Below are positions 47,249-58,800 of a DNA stretch of 64,000 bases, one piece after another. Source of the DNA: Choricystis sp. odSpoLacu1. Lineage: Eukaryota; Chlorophyta; Trebouxiophyceae. Numbering within the stretch: position 1 is the stretch's first letter; each line of letters opens with the position of its first letter. The notes beneath the pieces are model-generated. The model saw nothing but the letters and a program-made list of their open reading frames with translations. It ran no database searches and had not been told where the DNA came from. Where the stretch lies: NCBI GenBank assembly GCA_958009055.1, contig OY253659.1, positions 1 to 64,000 on the forward strand. The letters are read 5' to 3'. Position numbers and translations under genes: made by a program.

Positions 47249-48338
47249 ATGACCGACTCTGAAAAAAACAACGTCGCCACCGCGCTGGACTCCACCTCCA
47301 CAGACAAGCATGCGTCCTCGACGCAGCCACCGCCTGCCACTCGCACCACCGTCGTCACCGTGCTCATTCTGTACTGCATCTCGGGCACGCTGCTGACGCT
47401 GGCCAACAAGGTCGCCGTCAAAGCGTTTCCTTATCCCAACACCATTGCGTGTCTACAGAATGTGGTGACGGTGGCGCTGCTGTCCACGGGGGCCGCGGTG
47501 GCACCAACAACATTCGGCACCATGCCCTCCCTGACCCGCGACACGCTGAGCGACTGGGTGCCCCTAACAGCCTTGTTTGTGGGCATGCTGGTCAGCAGTC
47601 TTCTGGCGTTGATGCATGTGAGCGCTGTGACGTTGATCGTCATTCGCAATTTGACGAGTTTGACGGTGGCTGCACTGGAGGCCATCGTTTTGCGCACCCG
47701 TGTCCCGCCCGCCGGTGTCGCATCACTGGCCGGCATGCTGGTCGGCGCCATCATGTACGGCCTGCACGACATCACGTTCAGCGCCGCCGGCTACGCCTGG
47801 CTGGCCCTTAACCTGGCCTCCACCTCGGCCTACCAAGTGCACGTCAAGCGCGTCATTTCGTCCGACGCGGCGCGCGCGATTGGTCCGCTCGGCTTCTCCT
47901 ACATCAACAACATGCTGTCCCTGCCCATGCTGGTTGCGGTTGCCACTGTGACAGGCGAGCCCATGAACATGATTGCTGCTTTTGACAGGGTGCAGGGAAT
48001 GGCCAGCATCAACAGTGGCACTGCCGCCCTGCTGCTGGCGTCGGGCATGCTGGGCTTCTGCTTGAGCGTGTCCGCGTTCAAACTGAACACGCTGATCAGC
48101 GCGACGTCCATGATGGTGGCTAACAACGCGAACAAGGTGAGGTCTTGGAGATAGAGAGAGAGCGAGTGTGTTCAAAAACACACCTCCACTGACGACACCC
48201 CCCCACACAACACTCCCCCAGTTCCTCGTCATCATCGCCAGCGAGGTGCTGATCCAGCGCACGCTGGACGCGGTGGCCACCGCCGGCACACTAGGCGTCA
48301 TGGCGTTTGGGTGGCTGTACTCGCGCGCGCGCGAGTGA
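47249..48338 (+). CDS. GDP-sugar transporter (VRG4/GONST-like, DMT superfamily)
   Basis: Exons 47249-48136 and 48222-48338, with an 85-bp GT-AG intron in phase 0; 334 residues. A hydrophilic N-terminus of about 30 residues precedes about ten TM helices. ISGTLLTLANKVAVKAFPYPN in the first helix region, VSAVTLIVIRNLTSLTVAALE in the middle, FSYINNMLSLPML (compare the FYNN motif) and MMVANNANK where GDP-mannose transporters have GALNK point to the VRG4/GONST1/GDP-fucose group. Cargo should be a GDP-linked sugar entering the Golgi. Divergence from the colitose-type enzyme suggests GDP-colitose. The second exon supplies the last helix (FLVIIASEVL). TGTAA lies 30 bases past the stop. Confidence 0.83.
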
Positions 48339-48484
48339 GGGGTTGGGAGAGCTTTCTTTCTAACTTCTGTAAACGGTATACGTTGTCAACTTGCTCTATA
48401 GCCGCGGTCGGCGAAAACACAAATACAAGCAGAAGGTGCCAACCAAACAACGTTTTCGGCGCGTTGCGATGAAAACAAATTCAC

Positions 48485-50440
48485 TCACAGCCTCACCACA
48501 ACCGCGCCCACGACCCACGCCATGCAGCTCATCGCCGCCACCACCCCAACATTGCGTGCCAACAAACGGCTATCAGTGGTCGACGCTCGAGCTCCGTGCG
48601 GCACCGCCACGTCGCGCAAACATGCCGTCAACAGAAATAATCGCCGAGACAATGCCAGCGCCACCACACTGGCAATCGCAAAACTGACCAGTGGCGCCCC
48701 CCGCACCACAGCCAGCAACGCCTTGGGCTGACCGTCAGCCACGTCAGTCGCCATCCACGTGTGAAACTGGGCGATGTAGGTTTCCAGGGTGATGGTGCCG
48801 CACCATGCTAACAGGGAGGATGCATGCGTGCGCAGCGCCGGGTGCACGTTGAGCAGCGCGATCCACGCGGTGATGGGGATCCAGGATGTGTAGGGGTGGA
48901 CAGCATTGTAGTGTTGTTTGGGCAGGATATAGAGTGTGCGTGCCCACAGGGCCAGTGTGCCGACAGCAGCAACCACTATGCTAGACCGCACCGCGACGCG
49001 TGTGCGGCGAGGTGCGGCGTCGACTCGTTGCAACGCCGTATCCACGGCCGGCTGCAGCGCACCGCACAGCATGCCGTGAATCCAGACGTAGCGGTCCAGC
49101 CCCGACCGAAACCGCCACTCGTGCATGGTGTCGGGTGAGGGGCGGCGCTGTGGAGGATAGGGGGGGGGGGGGGGGGGTGAGGCCACGAGATCGACTGAAA
49201 AACAGCTGCGCCGCTTTCTCTCACTCCATCTCTCCCCACCACACATCCACACCCACCGGATCCGTGTACGCCAGCACCGGTTTGAGCGGAGCCCACACCG
49301 CGTCAAACACGCCCGGAATCTCCCACACAGCGGCCACAATGCACACGCTGGCCACGAGTTTGGCAGCGAGGCCGATCGCGCTCTGGTTTGCCGACGGCGC
49401 CACCGCCAGCACGCCATACACGGCCAGCGTGAACAGTGTGTGCATAGGGCAAATGTAGTACAGCATGTACGAGTTGTTGAGCACGACGCAGCACGCCACC
49501 GCCAAAAAGTGCAAACGCCACAGCGACTGCAGCACGCGGCCGAGCATAAAGTCGCCGCTCGTCACATAGTACCGAAAGTTGCCGTACCCCGTCATCCACA
49601 CGTAGGCCGCGATGAACACTCGGATTGCGTTGTAGAGCTCTTTGGCGTTGAAATAGTGGTAGAGAAGGAACAGGATCTGGGTGAAGAGGGTTGGTGAGGT
49701 TGACAGAAACAAAACACGCCAGGCTGCTCCTCACACCTCTTCCCCGCCCTCACCCCTACCTGCATCCACCCTTTCCACTCCTCGGTTTGCTGTCGGCTCA
49801 ACACGGTGTCCGATTTGGCGGTCGTGCTGCCTGCCAACCCCGCCACGCCAGCCACGCACAGGCACACAAACCCAAGCATATCACGCGAGTACGCTTTGGA
49901 GGCGCGAGGCAGGGAGGATGTGCGGTCGGCAACGTAAAACCAGGTCAGAATGGCGCCGAGCTCGGTGCTGTGTGGAGAGGGTCATAGTGAGAGAGAGCGT
50001 GTGTTTGGTGGGGCTGTTCAACTGCTGCTTTGGTCGCGGCCTCCTCCCCTCCACCTCCTTTCCTCCTCGACTCACCACCACCGCAGCACATCTCGGCACT
50101 CCACCAACGCGTCCTGCTCCAGCGTCAGACACCGCACCAGGCCGCACCGCCACAGGCTCGGTGCAGGCGGCTGTGTGTGTTTGGGCAGCAGCACGCTGGG
50201 CACGCGTTTGGCCGTTTCATTGATGGCAGCCTGTTGGGCAGCGCGCCGCTCCAAGAATTCAGAATAGGCCCACAGCAATGTTGTGCAGGCGCACGCCACG
50301 AAGAAGCCGGCCTGTGTAGGGAGGTGAGGGGGGTGGTGGTTGGGAGGGGGAAACTCGCTTCAGACACACGCGCACAATCATTCTGCAAACTGCTCACTCA
50401 CCTGCCCAGCAGACAGTGGCTCCAGCATCGGTGCGTCCAT
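48485..50440 (-). CDS. Cas1-type 10-TM acyltransferase (glycan O-acetyltransferase, CASD1/RWA-like)
   Basis: Five exons: 50402-50440, 50076-50311, 49760-49967, 49257-49676 and 48485-49147. GT-AG introns are 90, 108, 83 and 109 bp; joined length is 521 residues in one frame. Diagnostic Cas1p signatures span the junctions: EEWKGWMQ|ILFLLYHYFNAKELYN, WMTGYGNFRYYV, and HEWRFRSGLDRYVWIHGM, then NAVHPYTSWIPITAW and TLETYIAQFHTWM. Relatives transfer acetyl groups to capsule xylan/mannan (fungal Cas1), sialic acid (CASD1) or wall polysaccharides (RWA) in the Golgi. The N-terminal PC-esterase domain found in Cas1p/CASD1 is missing here but is encoded by the divergent neighbour. A G/C run fills much of the last intron. 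Confidence 0.85.
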
Positions 50441-50661
50441 GGCGCAGCTTGGTGTGCACCGTGAAAAAATGTTGCCTTTTTCGTGCGGTTTTTGGGTGGC
50501 GTGCAAAAATCATGATTTTTTGCACGACCATGTCTGAACAGCTTTGTGATGATGCGCCTGTGTGGACGCCTTTGCTGACTCTCCGGACCCGCACAACAGA
50601 CGTCTTGCACCGGTCCCTCTGCCCCCATAATGTGACTCAACGACGTGTGTCTCTCGCGTAC

Positions 50662-51903
50662 ATGCCGCCCTCTGCCTTGGCATCCACCGCGCTCTGGTGC
50701 GTGATCCTGCTTGCACGCAACGCTGCCTGCAGCGACCACCGGTTGACGCACGGTCATAGGCACCAGGTGGCTGGCCTTCCAAGCCTTCGTCGACGCCCTG
50801 ACACCAACCAAACGTCGCCCTGCACTTTGGTCACCGCCATCGATGCACCCACCAGCCCCGTCCACGTCTACCACTGTCCTGCCGACCTTGCTTATATGTT
50901 TCGCACTGCTGGAACGACACGCCCCTCCTTGCTAGTGCGTGTCATTGGACCACACACGATCTACACGGGCCTGTCTCGCCAGCTGGACACGCACACGCAC
51001 ACAGTTTCTTACTCTGTTCGCCACACCGGCCTGCACCACGCCTTCATCAGGGTGCTGCTGGAGGACAAGCCGCGCAACAATGTGACTGGTTCGTGTTTGT
51101 CGAGGCTGCCGACAGTGAATCACACGTTTGGTGTGGCTGATAATGATGTGAAGCACGTGGCACACACACCGCCTGATGGCGACGACTTTTGTTGCTGGCA
51201 GACGCCTGCCACACTCACCGACAGGTGGACCGAGTTTCACGACGTTTCATCCAACCAAGCCACCATGCGGCACCGCTACACCGACCTGACGCTCAACAAT
51301 GCCCACCTGCTCCCCGACACCACTTTGGCCACCTGCATCGCCAACGCCACCATATGCCTGTATGGTGACTCGCAGATGCGCAACCTGCGCGACTCGTTGA
51401 CTGCTTTTGTGGCTGCCCACCAGTTGCACAACGCGTCGTTCGTGTACACGCTGTTGCGGTACCCTGGCAACCTGACGGACGCTCTGCATGCCACCCGGTC
51501 CACACCATGCACACATAGCCTGTTTAATTTTGGCCAGTGGCCGCTGGGGTGGGTTGAGTACCGGCCCTGGTCGTTTGGCGAGTTGGAGGGTGCACTGGCC
51601 TCATTTTTGAAACGCGTCGCCGACTTGACCGGCCACGTGTACTGGGTGTCAACGCCCCCGTTTCCCATCACCCACCCCAAAGTGGCGGCATGCCCGCCTA
51701 ATGACTGGCGCCTGCTGACTCACATCGACACGTTCAACGAGGCGTCAAAAGCGTTGGTTGAAAAGCATGCCTCAATCCGCTACATCGACACTTTCCGCGC
51801 CATGCTGCATCTGCACGACTTTACATTTGACGGGTCACACTACCAGGAGCCTTTGTCCTTGGATGTGGCGCGGTTGGTACTTTCTCAGCTGTGTGAAATA
51901 TGA
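50662..51903 (+). CDS. PC-esterase/SGNH-like secreted protein (TBL/CASD1 N-terminal type)
   Basis: 413 residues; the ATG at 50662 is chosen because it opens a signal peptide (SALASTALWCVILLARNAAC). The earlier open frame reaches into the neighbouring gene and starts at GTG. The C-terminal half holds the GDS block ICLYGDSQMRNLRDSLTAF and, near the end, the DxxH block DFTFDGSHYQ, the catalytic pair of PC-esterase proteins such as TBL O-acetyltransferases and the lumenal domain of CASD1. The first 230 residues form a separate lumenal domain with Cys pairs and sequons. It starts 222 bp from the 10-TM gene on the other strand, so the two could together act as one O-acetylation system. Confidence 0.75.
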   Translation: MPPSALASTALWCVILLARNAACSDHRLTHGHRHQVAGLPSLRRRPDTNQTSPCTLVTAIDAPTSPVHVYHCPADLAYMFRTAGTTRPSLLVRVIGPHTIYTGLSRQLDTHTHTVSYSVRHTGLHHAFIRVLLEDKPRNNVTGSCLSRLPTVNHTFGVADNDVKHVAHTPPDGDDFCCWQTPATLTDRWTEFHDVSSNQATMRHRYTDLTLNNAHLLPDTTLATCIANATICLYGDSQMRNLRDSLTAFVAAHQLHNASFVYTLLRYPGNLTDALHATRSTPCTHSLFNFGQWPLGWVEYRPWSFGELEGALASFLKRVADLTGHVYWVSTPPFPITHPKVAACPPNDWRLLTHIDTFNEASKALVEKHASIRYIDTFRAMLHLHDFTFDGSHYQEPLSLDVARLVLSQLCEI

Positions 51904-51936
51904 TGAGAAGAAGGATTGGGGTGTCTAAAAATCAGC

Positions 51937-53159
51937 TTACTTTTTTACAACAACGCCGCACACTTTCGTGAGTGTGGGCGCGTTTTCTGTTCTGTTAAAA
52001 TTTGTTGCAGTTATGTGCAACTTGCCGTCGCACTCAAAGGAATGATTACTGTTTCGAAATATGTGCCTTTCAATCAGCGTGTGCGGCAACTCCCACGTTG
52101 TGTTCACCCTTCCGATTTCGCCTTTGTCGCAACCCACGTGAATGACGCTCTGAAGTTTGTTGGAAAACTGAACAAACATCTCAACGCTTGAAAACATTTC
52201 GAATGCTTGTGCTGACAAGAGTGTGGCTTTAGCCTGTGTCGTCATCCAACAGGCTTTGTCACTGCGACCGGGCACATCGGTATCATACGTCCACCCATCA
52301 CCGGCAAACGTGGTTGCCAAGTCGTGCTCAGGCAAGCCCAGCATCTCTCCGGAAGCAGCGCAGAATATGTCTTCGTTGTGCCTGTGCACTGGACGCTCTT
52401 GATGACGATGCTTGTGAAAGAAAAAAGGGTGAGCTTCAGCAAGCCGCTTCCCGACAAGCTCGCCAAGCTCCTCGTGTCCAGCTTCGGACAGATGTTGGGC
52501 GTCTCCCTTGAACAAAGCTTCTCTGGTTCCATTTGCACAGGGGTTGCCATAACGCAACCACGTCCAGCTTTCTAGGTCAATGTTGAGAAGTCTGTGTTTC
52601 CGGGCAACAGCATGAAAGTCATAGAAAGTAGGACCGCTTTTGACGCCCTCTGCATTCCCGTCGTGTGCCTTGTTGCAAGAAAACTGACTGACGAGAGCAA
52701 CAGGCGCGCCAGATTTTTGGCGAGCAATGGCAGCAAGTTCTTCGATGTCCCCCCCGTTGATGCCAAATTTCAACATGACAAGATCGCAGCGGGCAGGATC
52801 AAACCTATCAAAGCAAGTCGAATAAAAAGCTGCACCAGTGGCTCCTCGAGCATAGTTAAAAACCTGAGAGAGCGGTGGCACGATGAGTTTTATGGACTGG
52901 GTCGTCTGCTTTTTTCGTGTGTGCGTAGCACGTGCGCCATCGCGCCTACCTGCAACGAAACGCCTGTCAGGTTTCCAAACACTGAGGCAGCTTTGGCGTG
53001 CCACAGTCGCTCAGGAGGCGTTGGTGGGTGTCCACCACCTGCGGACGTCGACCCTCCAAAAACGCAAGCGACTGCGTCTGTTTTGATGGTGTCGTTGCAG
53101 CTTGTTTGTAAAACATGAAAAACGCTTAACAATAGCAGCACATTCCAGATTCGCGCCAT
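51937..53159 (-). CDS. SGNH/GDSL-type hydrolase, secreted
   Basis: Exons 52950-53159 and 51937-52863, with an 86-bp GT-AG intron in phase 0; 378 residues with a signal peptide. Block I is VACVFGGSTSAGGG, with the nucleophile Ser in GGS rather than GDS. The next exon gives VFNYARGATGAAF (block II), LVMLKFGINGGD (block III-like, oxyanion Asn) and GDAQHLSEAGHEEL (catalytic Asp-x-x-His). The C-terminal 140 residues form an extra beta-rich domain with cysteines. An acetyl esterase acting on a polysaccharide is the likely role. It converges on the PC-esterase gene with 33 bp between stop codons, completing a three-gene O-acyl group. Confidence 0.75.
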
Positions 53160-53382
53160 TGAGAGACCAAAGACGCTTGAGACGGTTTTTTTTTAAGTGT
53201 GAAGGCAAATAAAAATTTGGGGGCCTTTTGGGTCCCTTTGACACGAACTGTTTTATTGAGTGCATGCGCTAGCATCGATGACAGCGTCGTTGATGAAACA
53301 TCACGCTTGACAAATAAACTCAAATGCTGGAATCATGTACACATCGCCAAACCAAAACCAAAACCCTCTTCACTCCCTCTAA

Positions 53383-54384
53383 TCACGGCCAATAGTGCAG
53401 CCTCACCCCCTTGTCCCTTAACGCCGCGAAATTGCGCGTCGCCTGGGTCAGCGTTACGGGTGGCGCCCCAAAGTATTTCACCATATCGGGGGAGTGGTAG
53501 TGTTTTTCGAAAAACATTTCACTGATGCGTGCGATGGCGCAGTCGTCACCCTCCAGTTGGGTCATAATGGCGGATTCAACAGCATCGTTGTCGATGTCCA
53601 GCTTGAACGCCACAAAGTCGCCGGGCTCGGCAACATGTTTGATGAGCGTAATTGGGTTCATGCGGGACGCGGGGTCGGTGGTGATGGGGGCATTGAAAAA
53701 GTGGAGCACGGGTTTGAGATCGTCCGGCACCGCGGCCCAGTAGCTGCTTGCATCCATGGGCCGCGCTTCCCACGCATAAATAGCATCAAAGTGGATGCCT
53801 CTCTCCGCATACGCCTGCACAAACCAGTGCAGACTGGTGTCGTAGGTGCCCGTGCCGGCATCGATCAAATTTTTGCGGCCAGGGTACAGGTCGAACAAGC
53901 GGTCGTCGGTGTTGTCCAGCAGCGTGATGTAGGCCCGGCTCTGGACGTCCATGGCCGGGTGACCAGGAGGTGTACAGGGTTTGGGGGTGTGCGGGTGGCG
54001 CATGTGTCCCACCAGAGGTTCGATGGGTTCCTTGATGATGGTGCGCTTGCCAGTGTCGGAGACGCACGTTTTCTCAAAGTGTGAGAAAACTGACGAGTTG
54101 GCTGCGTCCGGGGATGACGGTGCCGCTGCCCCCGCCAACCACACAGCCACTCGGTCTTGCTGCGTCTGCAGCTCGGCACAAGGCTGCGTGATCGCATCCA
54201 CGCGCGCCATCCAGTCAGTTTCCCAGGCGCTGGGCACGTACTTGATGTCGCGCACGGCGTGGCATGGTGTGAGTGAAGGGGGTTGCCGCTTGGTGCGGTG
54301 TGTGCGCGTGATGCGGGTGGCCGGCGCAATGGTGCACAGTGTGAAAAGAATTGCGGTCACGCAGGCTGCGTGGTGGCGCGGCAT
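53383..54384 (-). CDS. Methyltransferase-like secretory protein (FkbM-related)
   Basis: 333 residues from the ATG at 54382-54384 with a signal anchor (HHAACVTAILFTLCTIAPA). The second half has NLIDAGTGTYDTSLHWFVQ (SAM-site position, about 170-188), FDAIYAWEARPMD (acidic strand) and DFVAFKLDIDNDAVESAIM (the FkbM-type Lys-x-Asp-x-x strand). The glycine loop reads Ala-Gly-Thr-Gly-Thr, short but acceptable. The first 160 residues, with several Cys, have no family I recognise. A TTTAAATATC element lies about 75 bp upstream in the transcript direction. Substrate unknown. Confidence 0.6.
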   Translation of the reverse strand: MPRHHAACVTAILFTLCTIAPATRITRTHRTKRQPPSLTPCHAVRDIKYVPSAWETDWMARVDAITQPCAELQTQQDRVAVWLAGAAAPSSPDAANSSVFSHFEKTCVSDTGKRTIIKEPIEPLVGHMRHPHTPKPCTPPGHPAMDVQSRAYITLLDNTDDRLFDLYPGRKNLIDAGTGTYDTSLHWFVQAYAERGIHFDAIYAWEARPMDASSYWAAVPDDLKPVLHFFNAPITTDPASRMNPITLIKHVAEPGDFVAFKLDIDNDAVESAIMTQLEGDDCAIARISEMFFEKHYHSPDMVKYFGAPPVTLTQATRNFAALRDKGVRLHYWP

Positions 54385-54617
54385 TTTTTTTGGCCAAGTT
54401 TTGTTTGTGGCGCTGTGGATTTGCTTTGCTGTGTGCCTGCAGTTTCGCAAACAAAATGATATTTAAAAACACTGAAAAAGGAGTCGAAATGAACAAAAGA
54501 AACTCTGCCTTAACAATGAAACCCAGCCCTGCTACAATCAATGTGGGCGTTTGTTGACAGCAACAGCAGATTGCTTAGTGTCGCCGTATGTTGTTGCGTG
54601 GGTCGAGCCTCCCCACT

Positions 54618-55651
54618 CTAAACTGCGACCGCGTCCACTGCATGCACCTTGTTATCCATCTTTTTGTCGCGCCTCAACGGTGGCTGCTTGTACGCAGCGC
54701 TGGCCGACAGGCAGCACAGCAGCGCGATGGTGCCTTTGGCGTCTGGTTGTGTGGGGGGGGAGAGGGTTGATAAAAATGTCAGCTCTCAGCTCCCGGCCCA
54801 CCACACTTTTTTGCCTCCATTCTCTCCCGTCCCCTTAACTCACTCGCATGCTGCTCCAGTGCGACACAGCTTATCAAAATGGTCACCACTTTGCACACGT
54901 TGCCCACGACAGAGAACGAGGTTGCCGAAATGACAGACCGCAGTGCAAACGAGTAGTACGACATGCCCAGCCCCGCGATGCAGGATGCCAGCAGAATGGT
55001 GCAACTGGCGAGCGTGAACGAGTCGCGTGTCACACGCGTCGTCGCATTGGTCGCCAGGGCGACCACTGCCAGAGGAGCCACCGATAGCACGTTTTGGTAG
55101 TACGAGCGCGACCACGTCGTCATGCGCACCGAGTCGACCACCTGCTTGACAAACACCATTTCGGCGACCGCGCACGCGTACCATATGGTTAGCCATGCGT
55201 AACCAGTCACGCTAAAATGAATGTCGACGGCGGTGTAGGCGGTGACGCCAACAAACACGCCTCCCAGTGCGCACCACGAGCGCGGCGACGGCAGCTCTCG
55301 CCCCATGAACACATACTCGATGCACGCGATCACAAGCGGCATGGACGCACGAAAACAGATGATGGTGTCCACGGGGACATAGCTCAACGCGGTCACGTTG
55401 GCGTACAGGGTGGCGATGAAGCCAGCCACGATGACGGCGAATTGTTTGGATTTCGTGGTGGACAAAGGCTCGCACTCGACCGCGCCTGCAGCTGCCAACG
55501 CCCTAATTAACAGCGCACACGACGACAACTGGCACAGCAGAATGAAGGACGGCGCTGGAATGGCGGCGATGGCCAGTTTGTTGATGACCAGCAGCAGCGA
55601 CGAACTGGCCGAGTAGGCCAAAATGAGGGCGGGGACGCGGGAGCGGCGCAT
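54618..55651 (-). CDS. TPT/DMT-family nucleotide-sugar transporter
   Basis: Exons 54844-55651 and 54618-54742, with a 101-bp GT-AG intron (phase 1); 310 residues. The ATG at 55649-55651 starts just before helix 1 (ALILAYSASSSLLLVINKLA). About ten helices follow, with YVPVDTIICFRASMPLVIACIEYVF and SVVGNVCKVVTILISCVALEQHA near the end. Splicing continues the last as QHANAKGTIALLCCLSASAAYKQ, the terminal helix and lumen-to-cytosol Tyr-Lys typical of the family; without the second exon the protein would lose this helix. The C-terminus is charged and cytosolic. It diverges from the giant GT-like gene at 55872. Cargo unknown. Confidence 0.82.
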
Positions 55652-55871
55652 GGTGTGGAGTAAAGGGGTTGGCGCCACGTTGCCTGTGGCGCGATGAGAC
55701 GCCAACAGCAAGTGCAGCCTGGGTTTGTTTTGCTGGTTTTTTCAGCCTCGGTTTTTTGCTTTTTTGCATCTCAGCCCCTTTCCAAACAGCACATATCGTC
55801 ATTTCTCTACGCCGACGCTGGCTTCGCACGCACACCTTCGCCTTGCAGCCATCTCTTGGCAAGCAAAAACC

Positions 55872-58800
55872 ATGATCGCGGTGGCCCGATCATGGATTCC
55901 GTTGGCCTTGGTGGCGTGCTCGGCCCGCGCCCAAGCACAGGGTGCGGCAGTCACCACCACCACCGCCGCCCAGGCTGTGCCCATTGCACGCCCAGCTGCT
56001 GTAGCGGCCGACCCGGCCATGACTAGCCCCATTCTTATAGCGACCAAGCCTGACACCATTGCTCCGCCCGACGAAATCACCACCTGCCCTCGCCCCCTCC
56101 TCGTCTACATTCCGTTCCACGTGTCCGAGCCTGAGTCCCACATCACTGACATGATTGACTGCACATTCAGGCTGCAGCCGTGGCGCGATCGGCCGACGCA
56201 CGAATTCGACGTGCTGCTGGCCATCAGCGGGCTCGCGTCTGCAGGCAACGAGCAGCAGCTCAAACGCTTGCTGGCCGACGCGACGGCCGGCATCCTGCCT
56301 CGGCCTCGCGTGTTTGTGGAGTTTGTGCCGCTGAAATCGGATCGCTACGTGCAAGACGTGGAGAACGAGCAAAAAGACGCAGACTGGGTGGGGGGGCCCA
56401 ACACCGCGTTCTACGATGCGTTTCTGGATGGCCACATCTTTCACAAATATGTGCAACACTACAGCCTCGTGCAACAACTGGAGACGGACGTGTGCGCGCT
56501 GAAAGCTGGGTGGTTGGACGACCTGGTCGCACCCGCCGCCAACAAAGACGTGCTCATCAGTGGCGCCACCATCAAGGGCGACTGCATTTACGTCAGATCT
56601 CACGATCGATGCGAGTCTAATGACGATTCTCCCGACCACATGAAGAACCACGTCAACGGCAACGCGCTGTACCGCGTCGGGGCTGACCTGACGGCTGTGC
56701 TGGCCCAGGCCAAAGCCGCGTTTGGCAATTCAGAGCCGTTTGACTTGGCGGTGTACTGGTCCATACAAGCGATGGGGATTGAGGTGAGAAAAGAGGGAAG
56801 AGTCTGTGTTTGTCGGTGGGAGGTGGAGCGTTGGCTGATGGACGGATCGTTCAACACCTTCCACCCCCTTGCCCCTCCTCACAGCACAAACTGCACTCCA
56901 ACCCGGCCTCCTACAACCTGGCCTCCCTGGTCGACACTTTCCGGATGCTGGATGCCGCCTACTACGGGGGCAACGTCACGATGGTGCACGTGCCGCGGCG
57001 GCTGAGGTCGTGCATCATGCGTTCCGTCGCGACACGCGGGTATGTGGGCCTGCCGTTGACCGTCATCGTGGTGGATGGTACGCCACAGCCGTCCCTGGCG
57101 CGGCTCATCGAGTCGTTGGCACGCCACCAAATCGAGCGCTATGTTTTGCTGGCCACGTCGGAAGCCGCTTTTGTGGAGCTGTCCAAAACGTACCCGCTGC
57201 GCGTCCTGCCTGCGTTCGTCAACGGTGTCGACCGCCGTGTGCCAATGGTCACCAAAACGGATGACAACGGGCTCAAGAGTGGTGACGCTCTCTCAGCCAA
57301 AACCCTCCTCAAAACATTAAACCCCTCCAAAAAATCATCGCTCCTGACTGACGACAAGCTCGCGTGCGAGCCCTGGATGCGGGACAACGCTAGCTCAACC
57401 AGTCTGCGTTACACTATTGTCGCTCGCCTCATCCGCATGGGCTACGCCCCATTTGTGGTGGACCAGCGCGCGCTGATCATTCGAGACTACGAGTTGGCCC
57501 TGTTTCAAACGCCAGCCGACGCTGTGTACGTCACTGGCAAAGAAGCCAAACAGCTGCGTGCCGCGTCCAACGTATCCGCATGGCGCCCTGCTCTGGCTTA
57601 TTTCCCACGGTCTGAAGTGGTGGCATCAACCGCCGACTCGCTGGCGACGCTTGTCAACTCGGACCAGCCGTTGTTGCCGCACCTCCCCTTCAAGACGTTT
57701 GTGCCTCACGAAATCGTCGACACTGGTCCCTTTGACGACCTGTCGCTTCCTCTGGTCACGCGGCGCAAGCAGTTGGTGCGGTCAACCAGTGCAGACGCGT
57801 TGGCCGAGTTTGACGAGCTGGTGTCCCGTGCGCCGCCCCACACTCACGCACGCTGCGCCAATTACTCGGTGGCGGTGGCTCGGTCGATGGATGTGCAGGA
57901 TGGCGACGTGGCCGACGGCATTCAGCAAGTCATCGGCACCATTGCACTGGCCCGGGCCAAAGCTGTGTCGTGCGTCGTGCTGCCCAACCTGGTGTTCAAG
58001 CGCCGTTCGGCGGCCACTTTGTTTAAACTCGTCGACACCACATTCATCACCCAGCTCGCGGGCGACGTTCGGCTGGTGCCCAGTGTGGCCAACATAGACA
58101 CGGAACATACAAAGTTTGTTGACCTGGTGGCGCACCACCAACGTGCACGCACAGAGACGAGCGTGTGCGGCACTGACGATATCATGTGTTTGTCTGCCAG
58201 CGTGCGCGCTGTTTTAACAGCCGTCGACTCTGGGCTGGGGCGGGACCACACGTGTGTGCGGTCGACCGGCATCGAGCGCAGCGACAACGCATTTGTGCTG
58301 CGTCGCCAGGTGGACGCGGTAGCGCAGGCTGTCAAAGCGCAGGCGCGCGTTGGCAAGGTAGGAGAGAGGAAGGAGGGATCGGCGGTGGTGAGGTGCCGCG
58401 GCTGGGGCTTTGCTCAACCCAAACCCAATCCACTCATCAGGTCTTCCTGCGCGGCACGTGGCGCCACCTGCCTGTCGACACCTGGAACGCGGCTGCCGCT
58501 CCGATCACCACTCTGGCCCATGTTCGCGCCACGTTACACGGTCTGGCATCGCCGTACACAGCGCAGCCGTTCGGCGAGGGCGATTCCATCGCCTTCGATG
58601 ACGCGTGGGCCGACGCGGCCGAAAGCATCATTTGTGCGAGCGCCAAGACAACGATGACCGTGCAAGTGGAAGGCGCAGCACCACCAATCACCGACCCCGC
58701 CTTTCTGACCGGCACCCCGCACGCTGCCGCCGACTTGGCCGACTTTAGAGCCTGGCTGCGTCGCCCTGACCGCCCGTCACTGCGTGGCCCCGTGCTTGTC

